Origin: Trametes villosa
Taxonomy: Eukaryota; Basidiomycota; Agaricomycetes; Polyporales; Polyporaceae
Length of the DNA stretch: 64,000 bases
Assembly (NCBI GenBank): GCA_002964805.2
Contig: PUDQ02000027.1
Location: 186,001-250,000, forward strand
Direction of reading: 5' to 3'
Of the stretch, positions 24,067 through 35,829 are shown piece by piece. The position numbers and the translations under genes were made by a program. Within the stretch, counting starts at the first letter, position 1. Every line of letters starts with the position of its first letter. The notes under the pieces are model-generated. The model was not told the origin of the DNA. It did no database searches and saw only the letters and a list, made by a program, of their open reading frames with translations.

Positions 24067-24636
24067 ACTTCAAGCCTAGCCCCGAACACAGACACTCTTT
24101 CTTGCATTACACGGTAATACGGCATTGTAATTCTCGGTCAGCCAGTTTCAGTCAGAGTACGTGTACATCCCCATCGACAGGTACATAATGCTTCTACATA
24201 TCTATCCGCGGGGAGCATCGTAGCACCACTCTCTTCTCCCCATTCACCCCTTCTTGTCTTGTTCCAACTCTGCACATGCTGTACCACCAGGAGTATCCCC
24301 GCTGTCCGTCATCATACACCAACATACAGTATCGACCACATGCCTTGGAATACCTACATAGTGCTTAACCCGACGTACGTTCATTCTGTTGAATGTTGTG
24401 CGTAGGCCTCGAGTATCTGTCTAGATCTCGACAATATACATGTACACAGCGAAGCCCGGAGACATCTTGGACCTTGTTCGCTGCACTGAAGGATGCCCTC
24501 GCCTTGGCATCCCTCGTTCGAGGACCATGGCTGTTTACCCAAGAGAGGTAGGCGCCCGGCGAAAGTTCGTTCTGACTCGGAGAGAGACTCTGCATCTCTC
24601 CCCTCTCTTGACAGCTGTTGACTCGCTCCCAGTACC
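24067..24636. other. Intergenic, no gene recognised
   Basis: AT-richer than the flanking genes and without splice-supported frames. It contains the 3' flank of the Avt-type gene and the upstream region of the small gene at 24,637. Confidence 0.5.
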
Positions 24637-25058
24637 ATGGATGAACTTCCCGAGCCTACAACCTCGCGGCTCGACTCCGAGAGATGGCGCGACTTCCTCC
24701 CTGCGACGCGCTGCGAAGCCGACGCCGCCATGTTGCGGGAGAGGCTAGTCCGGTGGCGACGTGAGACGTGGAGGGCTCGCTACAGCCACCAGCCTTTCGG
24801 CTCCGCAGGGATATTTCCCGATACCCTCGTCGAGGTCCTAGCCACGAGCACCGCATTCCGCACGTTCGAGGATTTCGAGAAGCTCCATTGGCTTCTGTGG
24901 AAGATACATGCGGCGGAACTCCTGCAAATCTTGGACGAAGTGGACCGTCCGCGAGGGCTCGAGAATATGCGTAGCGAAGAAGCGAAACTATCGGTATGTC
25001 GGGGTGAAACGTACAAGATCTGTGCGTATATCAATCCAAACCGTCCCCACAGATGTAG
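24637..25058 (+). CDS. Small protein resembling the C-terminal tail of basidiomycete RecQ-like helicases
   Basis: Two exons, 24637-24993 and 25053-25058, encode 120 residues starting MDELPEP. The second exon is only a Met codon plus the stop. The pattern LVRWRRETW, PFGSAGIFPD and LHWLLWKIHAAELL resembles a short helical module at the end of many Agaricomycete RecQ-family or P-loop ATPase proteins, as I recall them. There are no helicase motifs, so this is either an independent small gene or a fragment that kept its exon ends. It is tail-to-tail with the oxidoreductase (76 bases between stops). The exon model is plausible; the family link is tentative and needs a profile search. Confidence 0.45.
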
Positions 25059-25133
25059 CGAGCCTCGGCGGCAAACGCCCTCAGAAGCATTAAGGTACAC
25101 ACAATCCCAAACAGAATTGTGCAGGTGCGAGGC

Positions 25134-26469
25134 TCAGGGAGTCTCCTGGGGGTTGACAACGAGCTTCTTCGCGCTGACTTCGTTGTTTTTCAGGCGCTCC
25201 AGACCGCCAGGAATGCCCGCGAGCCCGTTCGGAACGACCTCGTACGCGTTCGGCTACAATGAACAGTAGTGCAGTGGTTAGCGGCCCATCCTGCATCAGG
25301 ACCAACGGACGCACCTTGATAATTTCCTGCTCAAGCCAGCCGGGGAGCCGCGCAAAGAACTCCTCGCTGATCTTCCGGTGCTGTGGGACGTGGACGCTGC
25401 CGTACACGAACGTGACGCGCTTGCGGTCCTCCGCCTTCTTCTCATCCGCCGGGATCTGGTCCGGCAGGAACACGACCAGATGGCCACCCGGAGCGAGCGC
25501 CTTGTACGCAAGGGTCTGGGTGTCGGCGAGCGAGACGGTGTCGAGGGCTATCTCGATCGGCTTGCCGCCGGTTAGCTTTGGCAGCTCCGCGAGAACTGCG
25601 TCGGCGGTGAGGTTGCGATCGAGGACGTGCGTTGCTCCGAGGCTGGAGAGGAGCGCGCCGTTGCGCGGGGACGCGGTGGTTATGATGGGTGAGAAGCCGG
25701 AGGCTCTGGCGAGCTGGATGGCTGGGGCGTCGACAAGGTCACGGTCAGCGTGTTTCCCGAGGGTGAGCAACCCCGATGGATGGCATACCATACTGTCCGA
25801 GGGATGTAGCGCCGCCCAGGATGAGGATGGGCTTCCCAGCGTAAGCGGTCTTCCCGCCGTCTTCCCAGAACGGCGCCAAGCCCAGGCACTCAGGCTCGGT
25901 TTCGCTGGACGGGTTGTAGAGCGCTATGACCGCCGTTCCGAGGGTCCCAGGAAGAGAGGCGGCCGCCTCAAAGCTGGTAGTCTTGGGGAGCTAGTTCGCG
26001 TCGCCTGTGTCAGCACAGCGGCATTAAACGACGGTAAAACGTGCACTGACGACGGCAGCGAGGGCAGCGGGGGTAATGGCATACTGCTGGAAGGTTCCTT
26101 GCGCGTTCGACTGCAAAAAGCCTTCGAATACGCTATCGGCCCAACGACACCGCGAGGTCAGCGCGTGACGGTTTGAGTAGTCTGTGAGGATACACACACG
26201 CGGTCACCGGTCTTCAAGTTCGCGACCTCTTCGCCGATCTCGACGACGACACCGGCGCCGTCAGAGCCTGGGATGAAGGGATACCCGGGAATCATGTACG
26301 ACAAGGATGGGGTGGCTATTTTCCACTCGATAGGGTTGAGCCCGATGGCCTCGATCTTCACCAGGACATCCTGGGGACCAGGGCGGGGAACCGTCGTTTC
26401 GGCTACGGTGTATGTCGCGCCCTCCGAGGCAATGAGGAGAGCTTTCTGTGTGGTCGGGACGGCAGACAT
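25134..26469 (-). CDS. Zinc-type alcohol dehydrogenase/enoyl reductase family oxidoreductase
   Basis: A medium-chain dehydrogenase/reductase of the fungal trans-enoyl reductase (ToxD-like) group, NADPH-dependent, acting on an unknown enoyl or carbonyl substrate. Five exons (26469-26198, 26132-26051, 25990-25789, 25721-25315, 25253-25134) give 360 residues. The GroES-like half carries GPQDVLVKIEAIGLNPIEWK, PGSDGAGVV and TGDRV; VFEGFLQSNAQGTFQQY follows. The Rossmann half has ILILGGATSLGQYAIQLA, a GGATSLG variant of the dinucleotide motif. The catalytic-zinc Cys and the structural zinc Cys cluster are absent, as in the zinc-free reductase subgroup. Typical C-terminal features are PNGLAGIPGGLERL and KLVV. 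No polyketide synthase lies nearby, so a secondary-metabolism role is not supported. Confidence 0.88.
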
Positions 26470-27013
26470 ATCGCAGCGTCGTAGGCTTTGAATGCGAAAG
26501 ATCAAATTTGGCGAGGAGTCCTTCGACGTGTTCAGCTACTAACATTGATGGTTTATATACTCGTTGAACACTCTTGGCTGCGATCGCGGCTCCGTGTCAA
26601 GTCTAAGTTGCAGCTTAGAGGGACTGACTCACCTATGGCGGCAAGCGACGCGTGTTTCCTCTCCCGCGTGCCGAATGCACCGTGTTGTGCATAATGCCAC
26701 AACGGGTGGCGCCATCAGGGCTGTCTTGAGCTTATGCTGGAGGCGGTGCGCGCCGCATGATTGACGAACTTGGAGAAGACTCCGAGTCGGAGATTGTCAG
26801 GGTGAAATTCGTGCGCACCACAGGTCACGAAAGGTGGGACGCTATCCTTGTAAGTTATACAATCCAAGCATTAGGACCGCGTGACGCGAGGGAGATGTGT
26901 GAGTGGGTTGAAGGGTACACGGGCGTGGACGTCTTGCATTAAATGGTAGTACGGTCGTGGACGAAGTGCACTCGTAGTGGTATTAGTCGAGGTGCGTAGA
27001 ACGAGCAAGCGCC

Positions 27014-27080
27014 TACAGCTGTTACCGAAATTGATGCGCCGCCGACTCCGACGACGCGCGTTACACTTTTTACACATTCG
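27014..27080. repeat. Left arm of a short inverted repeat
   Basis: The segment with ttgatgcgccgccgactccg and acgacgcgcgttacactttt reappears as its reverse complement at 27,613-27,692. About 65 bases match with few differences. Read outward on the minus strand it encodes CKKCNARRRSRRRINFGNSC. Confidence 0.75.
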
Positions 27081-27612
27081 ACGCAAACCGCCTTGACATG
27101 CTGCAACATAGATTTCTATGCACAAGAAGTGCCCAAAAGTTAGCACAAGTCGGCAGTGAATACCCCAGAACACGTAAATGCATGAATTAGAGCCATGCAG
27201 ATACGTATGAAGCGACTCAGAACATGTGCGAGCACCCAGTTCATCCAGCGCCTACGATGAAGCCACGGGCGCTTGTAGCGATGCAAACACAGGAGAGCCT
27301 TGTAGAGCCGATATATATTGGAAGCCCGGCGAACCAAGAGTGCTCCAAAACGTCATGAACGCGAAGACATGCGCGAGGGCTATAGATTGATATACAAAAG
27401 AAGACCATACGGGCGCAGCTAGTCCCAGGATGCGGCGAAAACCCACTCAGCCTCTCCTGATGGGCGACAACGTGCTCAAGAGTTTCTCGTGAGGCACACG
27501 CCATTCAAAAGGTAAGACTGAGCATGATGTGGGCCTGGGATATCATATAGGGAGCAAAAACATGCCGGTCGGTGCACTCAGTAGGTTTTTGTAGTGTCCG
27601 GGAGCTCTTGTG

Positions 27613-27692
27613 CGCGAAAAGTGTAAAAAGTGTGAAAAGTGTAACGCGCGTCGTCGGAGTCGGCGGCGCATTAAATTCGGCAACAGCTGTAA
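27613..27692. repeat. Right arm of the short inverted repeat
   Basis: The reverse-complement partner of 27,014-27,080 with a roughly 10-base internal tandem duplication (aagtgta, aaagtgtg, aaaagtgta). On the plus strand it reads CKKCEKCNARRRSRRRIKFG, so both arms keep the same reading frame despite base differences. The interior between the arms (about 530 bases) shows no gene. Confidence 0.75.
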
Positions 27693-28639
27693 CAACTGGG
27701 CGTACAACTTGATCAAATCACGCAAGTTGCCGAGCCTCCCACCTTGAACGCATCCAGCATTCCGCAGACTCGCAGAGCACTCCTGCCAGGCTTGTTGACT
27801 CGGACGGAGACTGCGCGACATATGGCCTATCCGCTACCGCCGACTCCGTCTCGCTCTCTCTTACCGCCGATACCTCCTCCGCGAACAGCCCACATACCCG
27901 GGCCCGCGTGCTGCGCCGAGCGAAGCATGGAACCTGGCTAGCGCTGTGCGTGCAACCCCTGGCGCAGGCAAACCCCATATGTTATGGTTGGGGGACATCT
28001 TCTACACCCTAGCTCAGGCTGCGCTGCAGGTTCCCCTGGTTGAATCAGTACTCCCCACGGACTCGGATTGACTGACAACCGAGGATAGCACGCTCATGGA
28101 GGCCGTCCACCATCACTGGTCGCCCACCTGCGGAAGCGCGTAAGTAGTGGTATCGGAATGCCTGCCTATGCTGTAGGCTTGCTTCCGCTGGTTTGGGACA
28201 CTTCCTTGCGGAAACCCGCTCGAAGTGCCCCCCGGCGCGTGCGCAAATGCCAACGCGGCGCCCTGGAGGATGAACGACACGTAACGACAGCGAGTGTATG
28301 GTGCATAGAATGCCCATGTCGGCACTCCTGATACCGTATGGCTACTATATGGCAACCTGTTCGTCGCGAGTACCTATCCAAGGACACGACGATTGTACTC
28401 GCTCGACGATCCGAACGCGATTAATCCGGGCCGCCAGATCATTTATGTCATTACAGTGCAAACTTCAAGGCGGTGTTACTATACTGTCCTCTGCCTGCGT
28501 CTGGTTCCTCTAATCGAGCAGCTGAACTTCTAATCACTCTGTTCACTTTAGGAATATTATACTCCTAGAGGTACGTATACAATCACGCGACAGACCAGGC
28601 TTCCGTTGCTTTCGGTCTTTCACTGCATCGCTTTAGCCT

Positions 28640-29060
28640 AAACAGGTTGGCGAAGGGGGTGGCGCATCGGGCAGACCTGCCGTCCGTTTCCTGCGACGTC
28701 CACGTCCCGGCGGTATACTAGGCACTCACCCAGGACGAGAAGGCCCACCATCAATGCCAGGAGCCTCGTACGGCGACGTCGGCTACCCTTGGCATATGCC
28801 GTACTCGACCGCACCCACGGAACGCCAGATCGCTTGCCCGCAAAGCCCGCCCGCTCACGGCGCCTCGAGCTTACTCGCCTCTCCTCCGAACTACCCCACC
28901 GGATGTGTTGTCCCTCCCGTCAAACTGTCCCGGGCATACCTCCACCTGCTTCGGCGCCGCAACTAAGACCGGGGCGCCGTGCTCATCCTACGTGAACGCG
29001 GCCTTGGGCCCTGGCACGCTGCACGTTTCGCCACACAAACGGTATCTGAGCTCCTTCGGT
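28640..29060 (+). pseudogene. Possible relic of a T5orf172/GIY-YIG-type protein N-terminus
   Basis: In changing frames the sequence reads ASYGDVGYPWHMPYS, HGASSLLASPPNYPTG and TCFGAATKTGAPCSSYV. The last fits the C-x-G-x-T-K-x-G-x-P-C pattern that, as I recall, opens the conserved part of fungal T5orf172 (DUF1766) proteins. No catalytic domain follows. Frame changes and lack of the domain suggest a decayed fragment; the family assignment is tentative. Confidence 0.3.
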
Positions 29061-29317
29061 CTTCCTGGGGCGTCGGGATTATGCTCACTTTATTCGGTAG
29101 CCATCAACCACCTGCTCCGGGGACGCAGTGAGTGGCGAACATGCGCCGCCTGTTCCCGTAGCACTAGCTGCCCATGTGCGCCCACGTTCTCCTTAAATAC
29201 GAGGTCTCGCTACCCTAGTACTCCAGTCACTCCCACTGCCAACCCGGTCTGCATTGACATCCCCCCTCGCGACGCACAACAACTTCTCTTGCCTCCAACA
29301 ACGTCTCACAAGCCGCC

Positions 29318-30051
29318 ATGTCCAACGTGAGCACTTGTCTATCGTACTCAATTGCCAAGGATTTTCTAATTTCCAATCCCGCTCTGCTCAGTTCTTCGTT
29401 AACAGGCCTGCCGGCGGCGACGCCCTGGTAAAATCCGGCCGCTCCACCATCGTCACCCACTCTGGCGGCGAGGGACTGTACGCAGCCTACGACACCTACC
29501 TCGTCGACATCACCTGGATCAAGTTGTACTCCTGGGTGAACGACACCGACGCCTCCCAGATCTACTCCCACGAGCTCGACACCGAGCTGAAAGTGACCCA
29601 GGGCACGGAGGTCACCGTGACCGTGAACATCGGCGCGGCGTTCGAAGGGCTCTCGCTTGGCGTCGGCACCTCCGTCAAGACGTTCACGTCGAAGGAGACG
29701 ACGACCACGGACAAGAAGACGATCACGGTCACCGTCCCGCCGCGCGCGACGGTGACAGTCTACCAGCGCCAGTACACTTTCCGGACGACGATGTTCTTCA
29801 TCCTGAACGCGTGGCACCAGGAGTGGAACGCGGGCTCGCCCGGGAACTACAACATCGAGCGCAAGGAGTGCACCGTGCAGATCGACAGCGAGGACTACTT
29901 CTCGACGGAGAGCGAGCTCTCCAACGCGGGCATCGGCACCGTCCAGGTCGCCACCGTCCCGCGCGCGAACAACGAGGGCGACAGGCTCACGCGCAAGCGC
30001 GAGAACCTCACCGAGTGGGCCAAGCAGCAGCTCTCCAAGATGGGCGTTTGA
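29318..30051 (+). CDS. Aerolysin-like (ETX/MTX2-type) protein, first tandem copy
   Basis: Two exons, 29318-29326 (Met-Ser-Asn only) and 29392-30051, give 222 residues. The central region has long alternating Ser/Thr and hydrophobic strands (GVGTSVKTFTSKETTTT, then TITVTVPPRATVTVYQRQY). This pattern is typical of the amphipathic insertion hairpin and flanking strands of aerolysin-fold pore-forming proteins, known in mushrooms from hemolytic lectins. The N-terminal part may be a small receptor or lectin-like module (GLYAAYDTYLVDITW). There is no signal peptide, as is common for fungal cytosolic lectins and pore-formers. A diverged copy follows at 31,271. The fold is inferred from strand pattern alone and toxicity is not shown. 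Confidence 0.6.
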
Positions 30052-31270
30052 GAGGTGCGTGCTCAATCTTGTGCCCGTACTGTTGCATGGCTCACTATTG
30101 TGTTTAGGACTTTTGTCCAAGGCCCTAGGCTTTCACTGTCGGGCTTAACCTCCGTGGGTCGGGGTCCCCTAGTCCCCCCCGCTGTAGTTCTGAATGGTTC
30201 CTCGCAATGTGTCATGTGCAGTGTAGTCGGTATGGTGATGGGCCAGTTGATGGGCCTGGGTCCGAACTTCTTGATGTATACGTGTCGTATCGCCTGGGTA
30301 TATGCAAGTGCTCATAACGTTTGCTGGAGTTTGTGATGTCTAGGAGCGGTCAGGAATGCTCAAATTCTAAGCAACTCAGCACTGCCACCAGAGCCACTGC
30401 CAGCTCGGCCTCCCCGGCGCAAACTTTCTCTTTAGGTCCTTCACTGCCATGTTGTTCGACCTATTACTAGCGCATCGACCCCTTGGCCCACTTGCGGCCT
30501 GGCCATCGTGTAGCACACCAGCGCATCGGCATTTTCTCCGATACGATCATCTCTACAAGGTTTGCTGCCAGACGGCCATGCCGATGCATGTCCCGATGCC
30601 ACAGCGCGTGGTAGCGGCATGTAGCCCGTCTTCTGTGGTCCTTGATTCGAATGGAAGCTGGCGGAAATAGAAACTGCCGCCGAAGAAAGTGGACTCTTGC
30701 CTCCTTCTCCACCTGCTAGATCGTCGGCCTCAGGCCTTAGGAAGGTTCGCTCCAACTTGCGATCGTCGACAACCTCTCCAGCTGCCAACCATAGTACGCC
30801 TCTCAACGACCATTCGGGACCTCCACCATTCTACTCGCACTTTGAACAGGTAAACTTGCTGGCAGGTGCGTTCAACGAAGAGTCCGCGATGTGTCCACGT
30901 TTCTGGATGAACGAGTGCGGTCCCGGAGCAGCGTCACGGTAGGTGGTCGGACAGCCTAGCCCTTCAAAGCTTCAAGTTCAAGTTGCTTCACATTGAGCGC
31001 TATGCTCTACTCGTGCTGTCATCGCCTTACCCGCTATTTTGTGTACTTCTATCCGCAGATGAGGTTCTCCGGGTGCACTGGTGGGAAGACCCTAAACCAT
31101 ATCCCAACGAAGCCCACCGTAAGACCCCAATGTACTATGAACTCAAATACCGTGCCTCGCTGTAGGGGAATCCTCAAGTCGCCCCGCTGTTCAGAAGCAC
31201 GCCTTAGCCGTCGACCTCAACACCGTTGCTTTCGAATATCGCATCCTCCGACCGTTCATTCCATATTGTG
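30052..31270. other. Spacer between tandem paralogues, with a possible relic
   Basis: No intact gene. Between about 30,830 and 31,265 there are protein-like runs on the plus strand (CPRFWMNECGPGA, TPMYYELKYRA, AVDLNTVAFEYRILRPFIPY). They lie in different frames separated by stops and look like a decayed gene of unknown kind just before the second paralogue. Confidence 0.4.
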
Positions 31271-32017
31271 ATGGCTGCTGAGGTGACGAGACGGCTTCAC
31301 TGCATGATTTCGTACCCAGCTGATGCCGGTACACAGAAAACCGGACTGTCAAAGTACATAGACTGCAAGCCTGCGTGTGGCGACGCGGTAGTCAAGTCAA
31401 GCCGGACGACGTTCTACTTCCTCTACGCTCATGAGGCATTCTACGCCGCCGTCGATACCTACCTCGTCGAGGCCACGTGGATGAATCACTCCTCGCTCGA
31501 GAACAACACCAACACCATCCAGACGTTCTCCCCCCAGCACACGACGCAGCTGCGCATCACGAAGGGCGAGGATGTGACGAAGTTCGTGAATATTGGCGCC
31601 GAGTTCGAGGACCTCTCGATCTGCATGGGCGGCTCGACGAAGACGTTCAGCAAGCGCGAGACGACGTCGGAGACCAAGACCCTGACGGTCAACGTCGCGC
31701 CCCGAACGAGGACCACGTTCTACCAGCGGAGGTACCGGTTCAAGGTCGCGATCTACTTCATCCTAGACGCATCCAGCAAGGAGTGGATCATCAACGTGGC
31801 CGGGAAGCCCAAGCAGCGGCTGACGAAGGAGTGCACCGTGGAAATCATGAGCGAGGACTATCTGGTCACGGACACGGAGCTCAGCAATGCAGCCGTTGGC
31901 ACTTTCGTGGTGAAGACCGTCCCTCAGACAAATGTCTGCCAGCGGTTTGGCGGGTCGTGGGATCGCAAGGACCTTTCGGACAGGGCGGAACGTGCGCTGA
32001 CCCAAGCGGGAATCTGA
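31271..32017 (+). CDS. Aerolysin-like protein, second tandem copy
   Basis: Paralogue of the gene at 29,318. Two exons, 31271-31282 (four codons) and 31337-32017, give 230 residues; both genes share a very short first exon and the same intron position. Conserved landmarks align one to one: GDAVVKS, VDTYLVEATWM, TKTFSKRETTSETKTLTV, YFILDASSKEW and SEDYLVTDTELSNAAVGT. The copies differ widely at other sites, so the duplication is old or diversifying. It has extra cysteines near the start (ICMGG, DCKPACG) that the first copy lacks. It shows no signal peptide. Function is inferred as for its neighbour; pore formation is unproven. Confidence 0.6.
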   Translation: MAAEVTRRLHCMISYPADAGTQKTGLSKYIDCKPACGDAVVKSSRTTFYFLYAHEAFYAAVDTYLVEATWMNHSSLENNTNTIQTFSPQHTTQLRITKGEDVTKFVNIGAEFEDLSICMGGSTKTFSKRETTSETKTLTVNVAPRTRTTFYQRRYRFKVAIYFILDASSKEWIINVAGKPKQRLTKECTVEIMSEDYLVTDTELSNAAVGTFVVKTVPQTNVCQRFGGSWDRKDLSDRAERALTQAGI

Positions 32018-32579
32018 GGAGTGAGAGACCGGGTAAGCCTGGTTCTCATACTAGTAGCAAGCCTTGCATGTTGTACTTACTGGTACTCTGAGGAGTTGAC
32101 GACCATATCCTGTCTACTCTGGATGTCAGATGGTTGACCGTGCGCCGCTCCGTGTCGTCCTTGAGCAGCGCGAATAGAGCCTGATAATCCACTATACAGA
32201 TATCTGCAATGATCCGAATCGAGCCCCTGTCTTCAGCTATGTATCGCCACGTTGCTCCGTTTCCTGTACTTACTATGTACAATTGATCAATGTCACAGAG
32301 CGTGCCGAAGATCAGAGCCCTCTACCTGTGATGCGTGCCGAAGTATACTCGAGACGAGTATGACCAGATACATACCGTTGTGGCCGGTGGCGAGCTCTGG
32401 AAATCGAGGCGCATCAGATATTGAGCCGAAGCTGACGGTTCCGAATGGATTGGAGACCGATGTATATGACAAACAACAGCAGAAACGAAAACAGAGGATA
32501 GACGAGAGATACATGAAGGTCGTGATCTCTACACAGCGATGCCCGGCAGGATGATACAAGGTATACAATATACACTTCT
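32018..32579. other. Intergenic, convergent 3' flanks
   Basis: This lies between the stop codons of the second aerolysin-like gene (plus) and the eIF1A gene (minus). No supported open frame. Probably both 3' untranslated regions and terminators. Confidence 0.5.
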
Positions 32580-33264
32580 TCAGATGTCGTCGATGTCGAC
32601 CTCCTCGTCTTCTCCGAACTCGAATGTGCACTCGCCATCTTCCTCGCCGAAGGTCTCGGTCTCGTTGATCTTGGCGTTTTCGGGGAGCTCGCCGTACGCT
32701 TTCACTGTTTAACGGCACACCATGAGAAATGCGCTGATGGGTGCCGATAGACCGGCAGGGAGGGCGGAGGGGAACGTACAGCTACGTGCTTCATCAGCGG
32801 TGTACTTGACGATGACATCTGCCTTGTCGTCCTGGAAATCACGCAGAGAAAGCAGGATGATGTCGCCCTGGTTGATCCAGACCTATGCGTACGCCACGAA
32901 AGTTTAGAGCCTGTTCTGTGAACCGTTCAGGATGCGAGACGTACCTTCTTCCGCATCTTTCCACGGATGTGTGCGAGCCGCTTCTCGCCATCGAAGCACT
33001 GTGCCTCAAGACGGCCGTTGCCCAACATCTTGGTTACTTGCGCATACTCCTGTCCGTCCTCACGGAAGACCAGCTCGCGCTTGTCATCGTCGTTCTCGTT
33101 CTTTCCACGTCTCCGGTTCTTTCCACCCTAGATTGCGCGAACGGTCAGATCGCGTGCAGCAGGCTTGTAATATGCTATCCAGGCGAACCTTTCCCTTGTT
33201 CTGCAGACAAAATCTCGGTCAGCGGTATGATCAGTAGAAGAGCGGGTTCTCGCACCTTCGGCAT
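32580..33264 (-). CDS. TIF11: Translation initiation factor eIF1A
   Basis: eIF1A binds the ribosomal A site and promotes scanning and start-codon choice. Five exons (33264-33256, 33200-33189, 33127-32945, 32882-32780, 32704-32580) give 143 residues, the usual size. The basic N-terminal tail ([19 protein letters not shown]) is followed by the OB fold with [40 protein letters not shown] and [17 protein letters not shown] helical segment and an acidic C-terminal tail (EVDIDDI) close the protein. The first two coding exons are just 9 and 12 nt, yet give the canonical N-terminus. It shares a 292-base divergent promoter with the PP2A gene. Confidence 0.96.
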
Positions 33265-33556
33265 TGTGAAAACTGTTCGAGCGTGTGGTCCTGTCTCCTA
33301 GTTGATTGTATGCGGGCTACACCCGAGGACAGACAGACAGAGGGGAGGAAAGCGAGGAGGCGGAGGTGATGGAGGGAGTCAAGCCAGGACGGCACCTGCA
33401 CCGAGGCAGTTCTCGGTGATTGTGACGGTCACAGGATGACTTCAGTGCAAGTCACGGACGGTCACGTATGGGTCCCAGCTTTCTGGCAGTCAGACGCATC
33501 ATCCACCACACCCACCACTCCTCTCGCTTAGACCCCCACCACGCCCGCAAAACAAC
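33265..33556. promoter_or_regulatory. Divergent promoter of eIF1A and PP2A catalytic genes
   Basis: Only 292 bases separate the two start codons, so both promoters and 5' leaders overlap or adjoin here. A short purine-rich run (gaggggaggaaagcgaggaggcgg) sits in the middle. No TATA box is evident, as is common for housekeeping genes. Confidence 0.7.
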
Positions 33557-35270
<1,714 letters not shown>

Positions 35271-35829
35271 TCGCCACACACCTCCATACGCATCCGCACA
35301 CGCATCGCCCCGGCAGTATCCCCGCCCCCCTCCCGCCCGCAGTACATACCGTACATACCGTACCGCCGTACTTACTCTCTCCGCTGTAGCACCCCCCAGA
35401 CGATCCGATCGCATCGCATCGCGCAAAGATGATACCTTTCTCTCCCTCTCTCGCTCGCCCGCCCGCTCGTGTACATCCAGACCTACGGACCGCCGCAAAC
35501 GTGCTTGTGTAAATGTCTAGAACAAAGAAGACCGGTGTAATACAGGGCAATTCTATTGCTTCACCCCCCGCGGCCGAGGATGCTTGCTGCCCGAGTGCGA
35601 AGAGAAGGTAGGTAGAAGTCAGGTCAACATGGTGCATTGCGTGACTGCCAGTCTCCGAAAGACATCGAGAAGGATGGTAAGCTACAGCAGATCGTCGCTT
35701 GGGTGCATGGTATGATAGTATGCGTAGAAAGGCCAGTACTTGGAAGTGCATAATAGAGGAAGGTACACAAGAAGAGTCCATGGAGTACTATATCTCACCC
35801 CCGCGTCCAACGCCTGCTGAAAGGCCCGA
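35271..35829. other. Convergent 3' flanks of PP2A and VTC4
   Basis: No supported gene. 35,280-35,520 is C/T-rich on the plus strand with tandem-like catacc and cgatcgcatcgc runs. It likely contains the PP2A 3' untranslated region. The rest holds the VTC4 3' end. Confidence 0.5.

Larger units (their letters stand above)
26470..29317. other. Gene-poor region with relics and a short inverted repeat
   Basis: No intact gene is supported in this 2.8 kb. It holds the inverted repeat described separately (27,014-27,692). Protein-like runs occur in broken frames: GAGKPHMLWLGDIFYTLAQAA near 27,965, and a decayed coding stretch at 28,640-29,060. The remainder shows frequent stops in all frames and is probably noncoding. 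Confidence 0.45.

Noticed and set aside
29227..30120. 297-codon minus-strand frame opposite the first aerolysin-like gene
   Set aside because: The plus-strand product has a clear paralogue at 31,271; the minus frame is not conserved there.
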